64,000 nt of DNA, taken from the NCBI RefSeq assembly GCF_001593385.1, contig NZ_LUVZ01000045.1, forward strand, positions 186,001-250,000. The letters are read 5' to 3'. Positions within the stretch are counted from its first letter, which is position 1. The number at the start of each line of letters is the position of its first letter. The DNA comes from Chryseobacterium cucumeris. GTDB lineage: Bacteria; Bacteroidota; Bacteroidia; Flavobacteriales; Weeksellaceae. The notes under the pieces are model-generated. The model made no database searches, was not told the DNA's origin, and saw nothing but the letters and a program-made list of their open reading frames with translations. The position numbers were made by a program, and so were the translations under genes. This document shows, in pieces, positions 1 through 8,781 of the stretch.

Positions 1-72
1 TGATGGAGTGATTTCTCTCTCCTCAATCTGTTTTTTGATCTGAAATTCAATAGTATCTTTAGACGTTTTCAT
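1..72 (-). CDS. Partial gene downstream of ECF sigma factor (N-terminus only)
   Basis: An ATG at 72-70 overlaps the last 14 bases of the sigma-factor gene and opens a frame of 24 codons that runs off the window edge. The visible N-terminus begins MKTSKDTIEFQIKKQ and continues through IEEREITPS. Tight overlap with an ECF sigma gene suggests translational coupling to an anti-sigma or associated membrane protein. That role is inferred from position only, because no domain is visible in 24 residues. Confidence 0.6.
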   Translation of the reverse strand, partial: MKTSKDTIEFQIKKQIEEREITPS

Positions 73-619
73 TTTTCACTTTTTTTTGTTGTTGAAAGTA
101 GATCTTTCTTAATTTTTCTTTTGCTCTGAACAGCTGTGTTTTGCTGACAGCAACTGAAATCTGCAAAGTATCAGCAATTTCCTGGTGAGAATATTCTTCC
201 AGCACATACAGGTTAAAAACCATTCTGTAGGCATCGGGAAGCTGATCCAAAAGCTCTTGTGCATTAAAATCACAATCAATCTCTGCTTCATGGATATCTT
301 CATGAAAAGATTGATTAATCTCGTCCAGATAGAAAATAGTTTTATGACTTTTGATAAAATTCAGGCATTCATTTACAACAATTCTTCTTGCCCAGCTTTC
401 CAGATTCGACTCTCCTCTGAAGCTTTCAATGTGCTTAAAAATTTTACAGAATGCTTTAATGAGACAATCTTCGGCCTGATACAAATCGCTCACATAGCTT
501 TTGCTTACACTCAGGAATCTCTTTACATTCTGTTCATAGAAAATCTTCTGTGCAGCCGGATCCTGTTTCTTCAGGAGGTTTAACAAATCATTCTTTTTAT
601 TTCCGAACAAAAGTTTCAT
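59..619 (-). CDS. ECF-type RNA polymerase sigma factor
   Basis: The 186-residue protein has the two-domain layout of extracytoplasmic-function sigma factors. Region 2 spans about residues 22-92, including RGESNLESWARRIVVNECLN, which corresponds to the -10 recognition and melting part. Region 4 spans about 118-175, with a helix-turn-helix around HQEIADTLQISVAVSKTQLF. It would direct RNA polymerase to a small regulon. The downstream gene overlaps it by 14 bases, the usual place for an anti-sigma partner. The trigger and target promoters cannot be read from this window. Confidence 0.9.
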   Translation of the reverse strand: MKLLFGNKKNDLLNLLKKQDPAAQKIFYEQNVKRFLSVSKSYVSDLYQAEDCLIKAFCKIFKHIESFRGESNLESWARRIVVNECLNFIKSHKTIFYLDEINQSFHEDIHEAEIDCDFNAQELLDQLPDAYRMVFNLYVLEEYSHQEIADTLQISVAVSKTQLFRAKEKLRKIYFQQQKKVKNENV

Positions 620-867
620 GCTTATGCTGTTTCTATACTAAAGACAATCAAAACAAAAAAAGGTTACAACTTGAAAAAAAATATTTTATTATTTACTACA
701 ATAAGTTGATTTTTTTTGTCCAGAGTTACAAATTCCCTCCTTTTTTTATTTCGAGAAACAAAAGAAAAACCTTTAAATAAAAAACTGAATGGCAATATTT
801 TAATTAAAAGTACTCTGTATTTATTTTTTTCCTATATTAGAGATATAATTAATTTAAAACTAAATCC

Positions 868-1065
868 ATGAAAAATCTAAAAAAATTAGATAGAGAAAAT
901 TTAAAAGTAGTATTAGGCGCGGGCTTTACATGCCTTGGTAACCTTTACTTAATAGAAGCAAACGGCTATTATGCATGCTGTACAAAACCCGATGTAGATC
1001 CTTGCAACTCTTCTGCATTTTGTCTGACTCCTGTTGGTATGTGTGATACTGGTGGTCCAGCTTAA
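868..1065 (+). CDS. Six-cysteine bacteriocin-like leader peptide
   Basis: This 65-residue peptide starts MKNLKKLDRENLKVVLGAG, a charged amphipathic leader ending in a double-glycine-like LGAG, followed by a Cys-rich core with Cys at 22, 37, 38, 46, 52 and 59. It resembles the 'bacteriocin-like protein' leader family I associate with Chryseobacterium. Two further members with six cysteines lie at 43.7-44.3 kb. No C39-peptidase ABC transporter or modification enzyme is nearby, so export and any antimicrobial activity are unproven. The core differs from the other two and the shared UTR element of those genes is absent here. Confidence 0.75.
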   Translation: MKNLKKLDRENLKVVLGAGFTCLGNLYLIEANGYYACCTKPDVDPCNSSAFCLTPVGMCDTGGPA

Positions 1066-1113
1066 TTCTAAGCTCAATTAAAACAGTACCATGAAACAAC
1101 TAAAAAAAGTTAA

Positions 1114-1141
1114 AAAGGCTGCCTTGAATGGGACAGCCTTT
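1114..1141. terminator. Bidirectional intrinsic terminator
   Basis: An 8-bp stem AAAGGCTG/CAGCCTTT with a 12-nt loop lies between the convergent leader-peptide gene and the DyP peroxidase, with A/T-rich flanks on both sides. Confidence 0.6.
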
Positions 1142-1145
1142 CATT

Positions 1146-2084
1146 TTATCCTGTGAATTCATCAAGCAAATTTCTGGTAGGAACAAAGAAAAGCGTTCCT
1201 GTAACTGCCGTGCTGAAATCTAAAATTCTGTCATAATTTCCCGGAGGATCACCTATAAACATATTCGTCAACATTTTCTTTGTGGTGGAGAATGTACTTG
1301 AATAGGCAATAAAGTAAGTTCCAAACTCATTGGTAGAAGGATTCCCAAAAGGCATATTATCTCTTACGATTTTCAATTCTTCACCGTTTTCGCCCTCGAT
1401 ATTAGCTAAGGCAATGTGTGAATTTGATGGTTTTACATCATCAGACATTTCAATATCATTCTCTTTTGATCTTCCGATCACTTTTTCCTGCTCTTCCGTG
1501 GATAAGCCTTTCCAGGCATCCATGTTATGAAGATATTTTTGAACAAAAAGATAGCTTCCTCCTTTATACTGAAGGTCTTCATCTCCTATTTTTCCAAAAT
1601 AATCACGGTCGTCTCCATGCGGATTTTCCGTTCCGTCTACAAAACCAAGAATGGAACGTGCATCCCAGTATTTGAATCCATGAACCTCCAGAATACTTTC
1701 GCCCACTGAGCTCAATAACCTGGAAATTTCGACAGCCATATCAAAAATAAGGCTTTTATTGTCTGCTCTCAGATGAAAATGAAGATCTCCGGGAGTAGAA
1801 ACTGCGGTATGTTTCGTTCCTTTTATTTCTTCAAAATTGACTAATTCTTTGGGCATTGGTGTCTGAAGTTCCAGTTTTCTCCATGCATCTGCACCAATTC
1901 CCATGACACAGCTTGCTCTGCTGTCCGGGAAACGGTTAAACACTGAATTATTAAGATTTAAAACCAAAGCACATAGTTCCTGAAAAACTTCTTTCAGCTC
2001 AGGGCTGTCATTAAGTTTCCAGACCATGAAAATAGTATTGCTGTTGGGATAATCTGTTACATTCTGTGATTCTATTGTATTCAT
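1146..2084 (-). CDS. DyP-type heme peroxidase
   Basis: The 312-residue protein carries the dye-decolorising peroxidase signature GFVDGTENP at about 147-155, whose Asp (D150) is the catalytic acid. The likely proximal heme ligand is His223 in NSHIALANIE, and R241 is a likely distal arginine. There is no Tat or Sec signal, so it is probably cytoplasmic or an encapsulin cargo, although no encapsulin gene is in the window. It would use peroxide to oxidise organic substrates. The ABC transporter genes upstream are 18 bases away on the same strand and may be co-transcribed, with no obvious functional link. Length is normal for the family. Confidence 0.93.
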   Translation of the reverse strand: MNTIESQNVTDYPNSNTIFMVWKLNDSPELKEVFQELCALVLNLNNSVFNRFPDSRASCVMGIGADAWRKLELQTPMPKELVNFEEIKGTKHTAVSTPGDLHFHLRADNKSLIFDMAVEISRLLSSVGESILEVHGFKYWDARSILGFVDGTENPHGDDRDYFGKIGDEDLQYKGGSYLFVQKYLHNMDAWKGLSTEEQEKVIGRSKENDIEMSDDVKPSNSHIALANIEGENGEELKIVRDNMPFGNPSTNEFGTYFIAYSSTFSTTKKMLTNMFIGDPPGNYDRILDFSTAVTGTLFFVPTRNLLDEFTG

Positions 2085-2102
2085 ACCTCTATTTTTGTGG
2101 TA

Positions 2103-2819
2103 TTAAATATCCGAAACTGAAACCTGATCTGCAAAATATTGTTCCAGATCTTTCAATGTTTCCGGATTAGTCTGAATATCTTTTACCAAAAGACCTTTGT
2201 TCACCACTACAATTCTGTTGCAGACTTCTGTGGTATGGGAAAGATCATGGCTGGAAATAAGGAAAGTAACGCCATCCTGTTTTGATAATTCCTTGATCAG
2301 GTTTTTAAGCTTAATCTGGGTAGACGGATCAAGGTTAGCAAAAGGCTCATCAAGAATAATTATTTCAGGATTCCCGATAATTGCTCCTACGATTCCCACT
2401 TTTTTCTGATTTCCCTTTGAAAGATCACGGACATATTTCCCGGATTTCAGGATTTCACCATTGAAAAAATCATGAAAGGGTTTCAGGAATTCATCTACAG
2501 ATGCTTTATTCTGACCTCTCAGCTCCCCGAGAAAATAAAAATATTCCTCCGGAGTAAGATATCCAATGAGAAACGTATCATCTACAAATGCTGATACTTT
2601 ATTTTTCCAGGCTTCGGATTCATTGACTTTAATACCATCAATGCTTACAAATCCTGTCGTAGCCTGAATCAGATCCAGCATCAGGCTGAAAAGAGTTGTT
2701 TTTCCTGCTCCGTTATTTCCTACAAGACCAAATGTTTCCCCTTTAGGAATTTCAAGATTTTCGATATTAAGAACCGTTGCTTTTCCGTATGTTTTTGATA
2801 GATTATGTATATTGATCAT
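2103..2819 (-). CDS. ABC transporter ATP-binding protein
   Basis: This 238-residue ATPase subunit has Walker A GNNGAGKTT at 34-42, the signature region LSKGNQKK at 133-140, and Walker B IIILDEPFANLDP at about 153-165. The Q-to-K change in the signature (SKGNQ instead of SGGQ) is common in exporter ATPases of the gliding/Nat type. It starts 3 bases after the membrane-subunit gene, so the two form one operon and probably one exporter. The substrate is unknown. Confidence 0.93.
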   Translation of the reverse strand: MINIHNLSKTYGKATVLNIENLEIPKGETFGLVGNNGAGKTTLFSLMLDLIQATTGFVSIDGIKVNESEAWKNKVSAFVDDTFLIGYLTPEEYFYFLGELRGQNKASVDEFLKPFHDFFNGEILKSGKYVRDLSKGNQKKVGIVGAIIGNPEIIILDEPFANLDPSTQIKLKNLIKELSKQDGVTFLISSHDLSHTTEVCNRIVVVNKGLLVKDIQTNPETLKDLEQYFADQVSVSDI

Positions 2820-2822
2820 GGC

Positions 2823-4289
2823 TTAATTTATATTTTTAAATGCATCCAAAGTGCTGTATTTCTCTCTTTTATATTGTTTTACAATGATATCGAAGATTTT
2901 CTCTCTCAGAAAAAAGCCGATAATTCCTATAATTGCAATACTTATCACTCCGCCAGTAATTCCCCATAGATATTTTGTCAGGGCAAATACTCCCATTGGG
3001 AGAAGCATTTTAGGAATCAGCAGAAGCATTGTCACTAAACTGAAACTTCCTTTTTGCCCCATTCTTTTCTCTTTTGAATTCAGGTCGATCTGATTTTTAT
3101 TGAAAGCTCCGGACCACAGCGTAAATTGAGAGTTAACACCTATATTATATAATCCTGCCGCGAAGAATGTAGCATAGATCTCCCAGCCAAAGTACGCATA
3201 ACAGAGAGCAATGACTACAGAAGCAGCTGTTATAATATTCATCAGCCACCATTTTGCTTTCAGATATTCTTTGTAAGGAACATTCAGAGTCATCATCAAT
3301 GGAAAATAGGAACTGTCAAAAGCGGGTACGCGCTGCCCGAACAGAAACTGAAAACCACCTGTTACAAAAAGTCCCATAACCATCATCATTGCCGGAGTTT
3401 TATAGAGTGAAGAACTAAACATCAGCAATCCATAGAACAAGAACATAAAGCTTCCAAACAAAATTCCTTTGGTTACTTTATTGCGCCTCAGCATTCTGAT
3501 ATCATTATTGATAAATACTCCGATAACACCATATTTATTCAGGAAGGCAATATTTTCTGTTTTCCCGACTGTTTTCTTGGCTTCAAGCCCCTGATCAAGG
3601 TAAAATTCATTGCGAAGGTAGCGGAAACATACCCACCAAAGTATAACAAACAATAGAACAGGAATCAGTGCAAAGTAAGGTTTTTCATACAAGCTGAAGA
3701 AAACCAACTCAGAATAGGACAAAACCGGAACAATATTATAATACCCCAGCGCTCCTATACCCAGAAAACATACTCCTATGATGACTGCCAGCGTTTCTTT
3801 CCCATTGAAAAAGATATTGATAAAATTATTCATGTAAAGTAATGAAACCGCCCCTATAAGCCATAATAAGACTCCTGGAATGCTGTATCCATTGAATAAT
3901 GCAATCAGTGAAAATGTAATAAAGAATAAGGAACTCAGCCAACTGAATGCTGAAAGAAACGTCTTAGCCAGCATATAATTGACCAATGTATTCTTCCTGA
4001 TATTCATGGTAAGAAACGGCTTAATATTCTGTGTAGGGATTTCCTGCCAGAGATATTTAAGAATAAGATCAATAATCCAGGCAATGATCATGAATTTTGA
4101 AACTACCTTTAAAGGATCCTGGTGCATTTCCTCCTGAATGTAGAAAAAGGCAATAAATGCTCCACCCACAAGACATCCGATAAAGTAAAGAATTCCTATT
4201 AAACGGAGAATTTTCATGGTCAGATTGATCCCTAAAGATGTACCACGAAAAAAGCTTTTGATTTCAAGCCTAAGGAACTTTAGAAACAT
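2823..4289 (-). CDS. DUF5687-family ABC transporter membrane subunit
   Basis: A 488-residue polytopic inner-membrane protein with about ten or more hydrophobic segments. The N-terminus (MFLKFLRLEIKSFFRG) and overall pattern match DUF5687, a Bacteroidetes family regularly paired with an ABC ATPase. The ATPase gene follows after 3 bases. Together they would form an exporter of the ABC-2 kind. No substrate-binding protein is present, which fits export. Substrate and physiological role are not inferable from sequence. Confidence 0.85.
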   Translation of the reverse strand: MFLKFLRLEIKSFFRGTSLGINLTMKILRLIGILYFIGCLVGGAFIAFFYIQEEMHQDPLKVVSKFMIIAWIIDLILKYLWQEIPTQNIKPFLTMNIRKNTLVNYMLAKTFLSAFSWLSSLFFITFSLIALFNGYSIPGVLLWLIGAVSLLYMNNFINIFFNGKETLAVIIGVCFLGIGALGYYNIVPVLSYSELVFFSLYEKPYFALIPVLLFVILWWVCFRYLRNEFYLDQGLEAKKTVGKTENIAFLNKYGVIGVFINNDIRMLRRNKVTKGILFGSFMFLFYGLLMFSSSLYKTPAMMMVMGLFVTGGFQFLFGQRVPAFDSSYFPLMMTLNVPYKEYLKAKWWLMNIITAASVVIALCYAYFGWEIYATFFAAGLYNIGVNSQFTLWSGAFNKNQIDLNSKEKRMGQKGSFSLVTMLLLIPKMLLPMGVFALTKYLWGITGGVISIAIIGIIGFFLREKIFDIIVKQYKREKYSTLDAFKNIN

Positions 4290-4365
4290 ATTTTAGTTTT
4301 TATACATTAGTAAATATAATGTAAAATATGTTACAAATTTTTAAGAAAAAAGTGGATTTATTTAA

Positions 4366-6015
4366 TTATCCTATAAGCTCTTTTGCCTGTGCTAAAGCTG
4401 CTTCCGTAATTTTACTTCCAGAAAGTAACTGGGCAATTTCGTTCAGTTTTTCTTCACTGCTTAATGGAATAATAGTAGATTGTGTTCTGCCGGAAATATC
4501 TTGTTTTACTACTTTATAATTATCGTTTCCTTTAGCAGCAACCTGTGCAAGGTGGGAAATAACAATCAATTGCATGTCTTCAGACATTTCTCTCATCAGG
4601 TTACCGATTTCTTCAGCTACTTTTCCTGAAACACCAGTGTCAATTTCGTCCAGAATAAGGGTTGGCAACTCATCACTTTCTGCAATAATTTTCTTTACAG
4701 CAAGCATTACTCTTGATCTTTCTCCTCCGGAAATAGCCGTTTGAATTGGTTTTAAAGGGAAGCCGGAGTTGGCCTGAAACAATAATTGAATACTTTCCTT
4801 TCCAAACTGATTAAATTCGTCAGCATCCTGCAATTCTATATCCACCTTTGCTTTTTCCAGTCCTAATTTCTTGAGAAGACTTTCTGCTTTTTTGATGAAA
4901 ACAGGAACATTCTTATGTCTGTTCTTTGAAAGTTTTGAAGCAAGGCTCAGAAGTGTTTTTTCTTTTTGAGAGATCGTTTCTTCAGTTTCTTCAATCTGTA
5001 ATTCTAAATCTGAGGCTCCTTTCTGATCTCCAGCCAGCTGATTTCTGATCTCAATCAGTTCATTAAGCTCTGAAACATTATGTTTAAGAAATAACGCATT
5101 GATTTTATTGTTAAGATCGGTAAGATATATCAGGTTTTCAGGATTGATTTCAACTCTTTCCGCTTCATGCTCCAACTCAGAGATAATGTCTTTAAGTTCT
5201 ACAAAAGAGGTTTCCAATCTTGAATCAAGTTCAGCAAAACTGGTAGAAATTTCGGAAATTTTTGAAAGTTTACTGGTCGCTTCATTAAAGAATGACAGAA
5301 TCCCTATTTCCTCCTGATGAAACCTTGACAGAATCTGGCCTACATTTTCAGAGATCATTCCTGCATTTTCCTGGATAGAAAGCTGGTTTTGAATATCCTC
5401 ATAATCAACATCGTCAAGCTTGAGCTCTTCCAATTCGTTGAGTAAAAATTCTTTATAATCGCTTTCTTTATTGAATTCCGAAAGTTGGGTTTTCAGTTTT
5501 TTCAATAACAACTTCAGCGTTTGAAATTCAGAAAACTCCTGTTGATACTCTTCAATGATTTTTTTATTCTCAGAAAGCCCGTCGATAATTTTAAACTGAT
5601 ATTCTGAGGTAAAAAGATTGGATGTTTCAAATTGAGAATGGATATCAATCAGTTGTGAGGAAAACTCTCTAAGAATATCTAACGTTACCGGCACATCGTT
5701 GATAAATGCACGGGATTTCCCTGAGGGAAGTATTTCTCTTCGGATAATAGTCTGAAGTTCGTAGTCCAGATCATTCTCTATAAAGAATTTCTTAAACTGA
5801 TTATTGAGAGAAAACTCGGTTTCCACCACACTTTTCTCTTCAGCTTTGGCGATTGATTTTACATCTGCTCTTTCACCTAAAATAAGTCGAAGAGCACCTA
5901 GAATAATAGATTTCCCCGCCCCCGTTTCACCGGTAATAACCTGTAAACCATTTTTCAATGATACTTCAAGGGTATCAATCAGGGCAAAGTTTTTAATGTA
6001 AATTCTCGAAAGCAT
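4366..6015 (-). CDS. recN: DNA repair ATPase RecN
   Basis: The 549-residue SMC-like protein has Walker A GETGAGKS at 29-36, central coiled-coil arms of about 150-370, the C-terminal signature SGGERSRVMLA and Walker B LPTLILDEIDTGVSGKVA. RecN acts early in double-strand break repair, holding DNA ends together. Length and the FALIDTLEVSL N-terminus are typical. It is the last gene of a leftward block after porD (129-base gap) and coaBC, an order I associate with Flavobacteriia. Confidence 0.97.
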   Translation of the reverse strand: MLSRIYIKNFALIDTLEVSLKNGLQVITGETGAGKSIILGALRLILGERADVKSIAKAEEKSVVETEFSLNNQFKKFFIENDLDYELQTIIRREILPSGKSRAFINDVPVTLDILREFSSQLIDIHSQFETSNLFTSEYQFKIIDGLSENKKIIEEYQQEFSEFQTLKLLLKKLKTQLSEFNKESDYKEFLLNELEELKLDDVDYEDIQNQLSIQENAGMISENVGQILSRFHQEEIGILSFFNEATSKLSKISEISTSFAELDSRLETSFVELKDIISELEHEAERVEINPENLIYLTDLNNKINALFLKHNVSELNELIEIRNQLAGDQKGASDLELQIEETEETISQKEKTLLSLASKLSKNRHKNVPVFIKKAESLLKKLGLEKAKVDIELQDADEFNQFGKESIQLLFQANSGFPLKPIQTAISGGERSRVMLAVKKIIAESDELPTLILDEIDTGVSGKVAEEIGNLMREMSEDMQLIVISHLAQVAAKGNDNYKVVKQDISGRTQSTIIPLSSEEKLNEIAQLLSGSKITEAALAQAKELIG

Positions 6016-6144
6016 TGATAATCCGGGTTATAATCCAATTTGAGTTTGAACTGTAAAAATAAGTTTTTTTAATGAGTTAAGAAATCGTTTTTTGACTGTT
6101 CACTCATCCATAATGCTAACTGTTTTTAAACCTGCTCACAAATC

Positions 6145-7050
6145 CTAGACTTTCCATTTATTCCACTTATTCTCTATATTCTTTGGTGAAAGGATGATCA
6201 TTGTCTGTTTAAGATCATTAAGAATCAATCCTCCATTATTTCCGGAATTGAAAATATTGAAAATTTCATCGCTTTTGGTATCCATGAACTGGTTAAAGAA
6301 AAACGCCTGCTGGAAATTATTTTCGTACATTTTTAGTTGCATCAGGGCATCAAAAATGACTTTTTTCCCGGCAGTCTGATCCTGGTTGAAAAGATTATCT
6401 AATCCAGCTCTGTGGTAAGTATAAATGGTAGAACGTAACTGATTCCAGTTGGGGTTCATAATTTCGTTAATCAAAATAGAACGGCTTCTCGGCTCGTTGA
6501 TGGTATTCCAGCCCTCATAGTTTCTGTTTTGGGAATTCTGTGCAATCTGCTGTGCTTTTGCGTACCATTGTGATCCTCCCATAGACTGGAAACTATCCGA
6601 ATCAAGACCTAAAATAACATAAATATAGAAACTGATCACATCGGTAAGATTCTTCCCGGAAAATTGTCTTTCATTAAAAATAAGACTCTCATTTTCAACA
6701 TATTCAAAAGCAAATCTCTGATCCTGAAGATTAATTAAAGGAGATTCATAAGTTGTATTGTACACAGGTCTTACTGCCTGAATCACAATAGATCCTTTGA
6801 ATTTGTTAACATCTCTTTCTGCAATAACAATAGAAAAAGCACATTTTATTTTTTCAAAATTCTGAAGTCTTTTACCTGTCCAGCTGGTATTATTGATAAA
6901 GTCCCGGAGACTTTTCTCCAACGCTTTGTATGCCTGCTGGTTACTTCCACCCAGCTGTTGGGAGTTTACTTGCACTGTTGCCAACAGCTCCTGAGAAAAA
7001 CTTTGGGTATATAGAAATAACAGAAAAAATAAACTTATAATTTTTTTCAT
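6145..7050 (-). CDS. porD: Type IX secretion protein PorD-like (DUF4835)
   Basis: A 301-residue secreted protein with a signal peptide (MKKIISLFFLLFLYTQSFS, cleavage near residue 19). The mature part (ELLATVQVNSQQLGGSNQ, then KSLRDFINNTSWTGKRLQNFEKI) matches the DUF4835 family annotated as PorD, associated with the type IX secretion/gliding machinery of Bacteroidetes. It sits 36 bases after coaBC and upstream of recN, a conserved setting. The protein is probably periplasmic; its exact role in T9SS is not well defined. Confidence 0.88.
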   Translation of the reverse strand: MKKIISLFFLLFLYTQSFSQELLATVQVNSQQLGGSNQQAYKALEKSLRDFINNTSWTGKRLQNFEKIKCAFSIVIAERDVNKFKGSIVIQAVRPVYNTTYESPLINLQDQRFAFEYVENESLIFNERQFSGKNLTDVISFYIYVILGLDSDSFQSMGGSQWYAKAQQIAQNSQNRNYEGWNTINEPRSRSILINEIMNPNWNQLRSTIYTYHRAGLDNLFNQDQTAGKKVIFDALMQLKMYENNFQQAFFFNQFMDTKSDEIFNIFNSGNNGGLILNDLKQTMIILSPKNIENKWNKWKV

Positions 7051-7086
7051 TGTCTATTAAAAATTGAGAACGGAAATTTATTAAAA

Positions 7087-8292
7087 TTATTTTAAAAGTT
7101 GAGCCTCAACAAAATTGAGAATATCTTTTGCTACTTCATCCTTGGATTTCAGATTGAATTCCTTCTTTTCTGTTTTAGTAAATATCTTGATTTTGTTGGT
7201 ATCATTTTTAAAACCGGCTCCTTCATCGCGCAAGGAATTGAGAACGATCATATCCAGATTTTTCTTTTCCAGTTTTCCTTTGGCATTTTCTTCTTCATTT
7301 TGCGTTTCCAATGCAAATCCTACCAAAAACTGATGGGTTTTCTTTTCCCCCATTGTTTTAAGGATATCGGGATTCTTAACCAATTCTATCGTGAGGTTTT
7401 CATCATTCTTTTTGATTTTTTCCTTCGCCACTTCTTTTGGAGCATAGTCTGCCACGGCTGCACTGGCAATTCCAATATCAACACTTTCATAAAATTCAAA
7501 TACTTTAGCCAGCATTTCTTTGGCTGAAGTCACTTTATAAAGTTCAATATTCGGATCATTGATGATTTGAAAACTCGGTCCTGAAATCAGAATTACTTTA
7601 GCTCCTCTTTTTGAAGCTTCTTCTGCGAGAGAGAATCCCATTTTTCCTGATGAATGATTCCCGATAAATCTTACCGGATCTATTGCTTCATAGGTAGGTC
7701 CTGCAGTAATTAAAACCGTTTTTCCTTCAAGGCTTCGGGATTGGATATCCGAACTTAAATAATGTTCTACCGTATTAAAGATAGTTGCCGGTTCTGCCAT
7801 TCTTCCCTGCCCGATCAGCCCACTGGCCAGCTCTCCGTTTTCCGCAGGAATGATAATATGTCCAAAGCTTTCTGCCAGCTCCAGATTTTTTTTTGTAGAA
7901 GGGTGTGCATACATATCAAGGTCCATTGCAGGAGCTATGAATACAGGACATTTTGCAGACATATAGGTGGCAATAACAAGATTATCACACATTCCGTGAA
8001 CCATTTTTGACAGTGTATTGGCCGTACATGGAGTAACGATCATAACATCCGCCCAAAGAGCCATTTCCACATGACTGTTCCATGTTCCGTTATCACTATA
8101 AAAATCCGAATACACGGGTTTTTTGGATAATGTAGACAGGCTTAGTTTTGTTACAAAGTTTTCTGCATCAGGAGTCATAATAACCTGTACTTCGGCACCT
8201 TTCTTCACAAAATCTCTGATCAGAAAGTGAATTTTGTAACCCGCAATTCCTCCAGAGACAGCGATAAGTATCTTTTTACCGGAAACACTCAT
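7087..8292 (-). CDS. coaBC: Bifunctional CoaBC (phosphopantothenoylcysteine synthetase/decarboxylase)
   Basis: The 401-residue protein combines an N-terminal flavin-dependent decarboxylase (CoaC; His in NGTWNSHVEMALWAD, PAMDLDMY in place of the usual PAMNxxMW) with a C-terminal CTP-dependent synthetase (CoaB; ITAGPTYEAIDPVRFIGN, SSGKMG and AAVADYAPKEVAKEKIKK). The substrate-clamp motif reads ASGLIGQGRMAEP, with Ser where the E. coli enzyme has Cys. It makes 4'-phosphopantetheine for coenzyme A. It lies in the bamD-rpoZ-coaBC-porD-recN block. Confidence 0.97.
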   Translation of the reverse strand: MSVSGKKILIAVSGGIAGYKIHFLIRDFVKKGAEVQVIMTPDAENFVTKLSLSTLSKKPVYSDFYSDNGTWNSHVEMALWADVMIVTPCTANTLSKMVHGMCDNLVIATYMSAKCPVFIAPAMDLDMYAHPSTKKNLELAESFGHIIIPAENGELASGLIGQGRMAEPATIFNTVEHYLSSDIQSRSLEGKTVLITAGPTYEAIDPVRFIGNHSSGKMGFSLAEEASKRGAKVILISGPSFQIINDPNIELYKVTSAKEMLAKVFEFYESVDIGIASAAVADYAPKEVAKEKIKKNDENLTIELVKNPDILKTMGEKKTHQFLVGFALETQNEEENAKGKLEKKNLDMIVLNSLRDEGAGFKNDTNKIKIFTKTEKKEFNLKSKDEVAKDILNFVEAQLLK

Positions 8293-8359
8293 TTAGTTCT
8301 AATTTTTTGGAATACTAAAGTACTTATTTTTTCCCACACAATGAGGCTTTAAAACAACA

Positions 8360-8394
8360 AAGGTCATAAAAGAAGTAAATTCCTTTATGACCTT
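8360..8394 (-). terminator. Terminator-like hairpin after the omega-like gene
   Basis: A perfect 11-bp stem AAGGTCATAAA/TTTATGACCTT with a 13-nt loop lies 21 bases past the omega-like stop codon. The following tract on the minus strand (TTGTTGTTTT) is T-rich but imperfect, so readthrough into coaBC is possible. Confidence 0.6.
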
Positions 8395-8415
8395 GATTTA
8401 TTAAAATACAGAAGA

Positions 8416-8739
8416 TTATTTTCTTTCTTCTGTTTTTCTGAAATAAACATCATCGTTTAACCATTCTTCAATAGCAATTGAAGTTGGCTTTGGAAGCTTT
8501 TCGTAATGTTTAGAGATCTCAATTTGCTCTCTGTTTTCGAAAACCTCTTCTAATGTAGAATTGTGAACGGCAAATTCATCCAATTTGTTGTGAAGTTCCG
8601 TACGGATCTCCGCATTGATCTGCTCTGCTCTCTTTCCCATGATAACAATAGCTTCATAGATTGAACCTACTTTATCTTCAATCTTATCTTTGTCGTAAGT
8701 AATAGTATTTACTTCTGCTTTTGTATCTTTTACACTCAT
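8416..8739 (-). CDS. rpoZ: RNA polymerase omega-like subunit (Bacteroidetes RpoZ type)
   Basis: This 107-residue protein contains SIYEAIVIMGKRAEQIN at about 27-43, the counterpart of the omega motif for assembly onto the beta' subunit, and an acidic C-terminus. It matches the Bacteroidetes-type omega family always found just after bamD. The gap to bamD is 42 bases. Omega helps beta' fold and join the polymerase. A terminator-like hairpin follows. Confidence 0.85.
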   Translation of the reverse strand: MSVKDTKAEVNTITYDKDKIEDKVGSIYEAIVIMGKRAEQINAEIRTELHNKLDEFAVHNSTLEEVFENREQIEISKHYEKLPKPTSIAIEEWLNDDVYFRKTEERK

Positions 8740-8781
8740 TTTGAGAAAATTATTTTTATTTTAAGATGGCAAATTTACGAA

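Noticed and set aside
550..780. 76-residue plus-strand ORF overlapping the sigma factor start
   Set aside because: Mostly covers the promoter and antisense of the sigma gene, with low-complexity composition.
1091..1156. 21-codon ORF starting MKQLKKVKK after the six-Cys peptide, resembling the leader start
   Set aside because: It lies across the terminator hairpin and has no GG site or Cys core; the similarity is probably chance Lys-richness.
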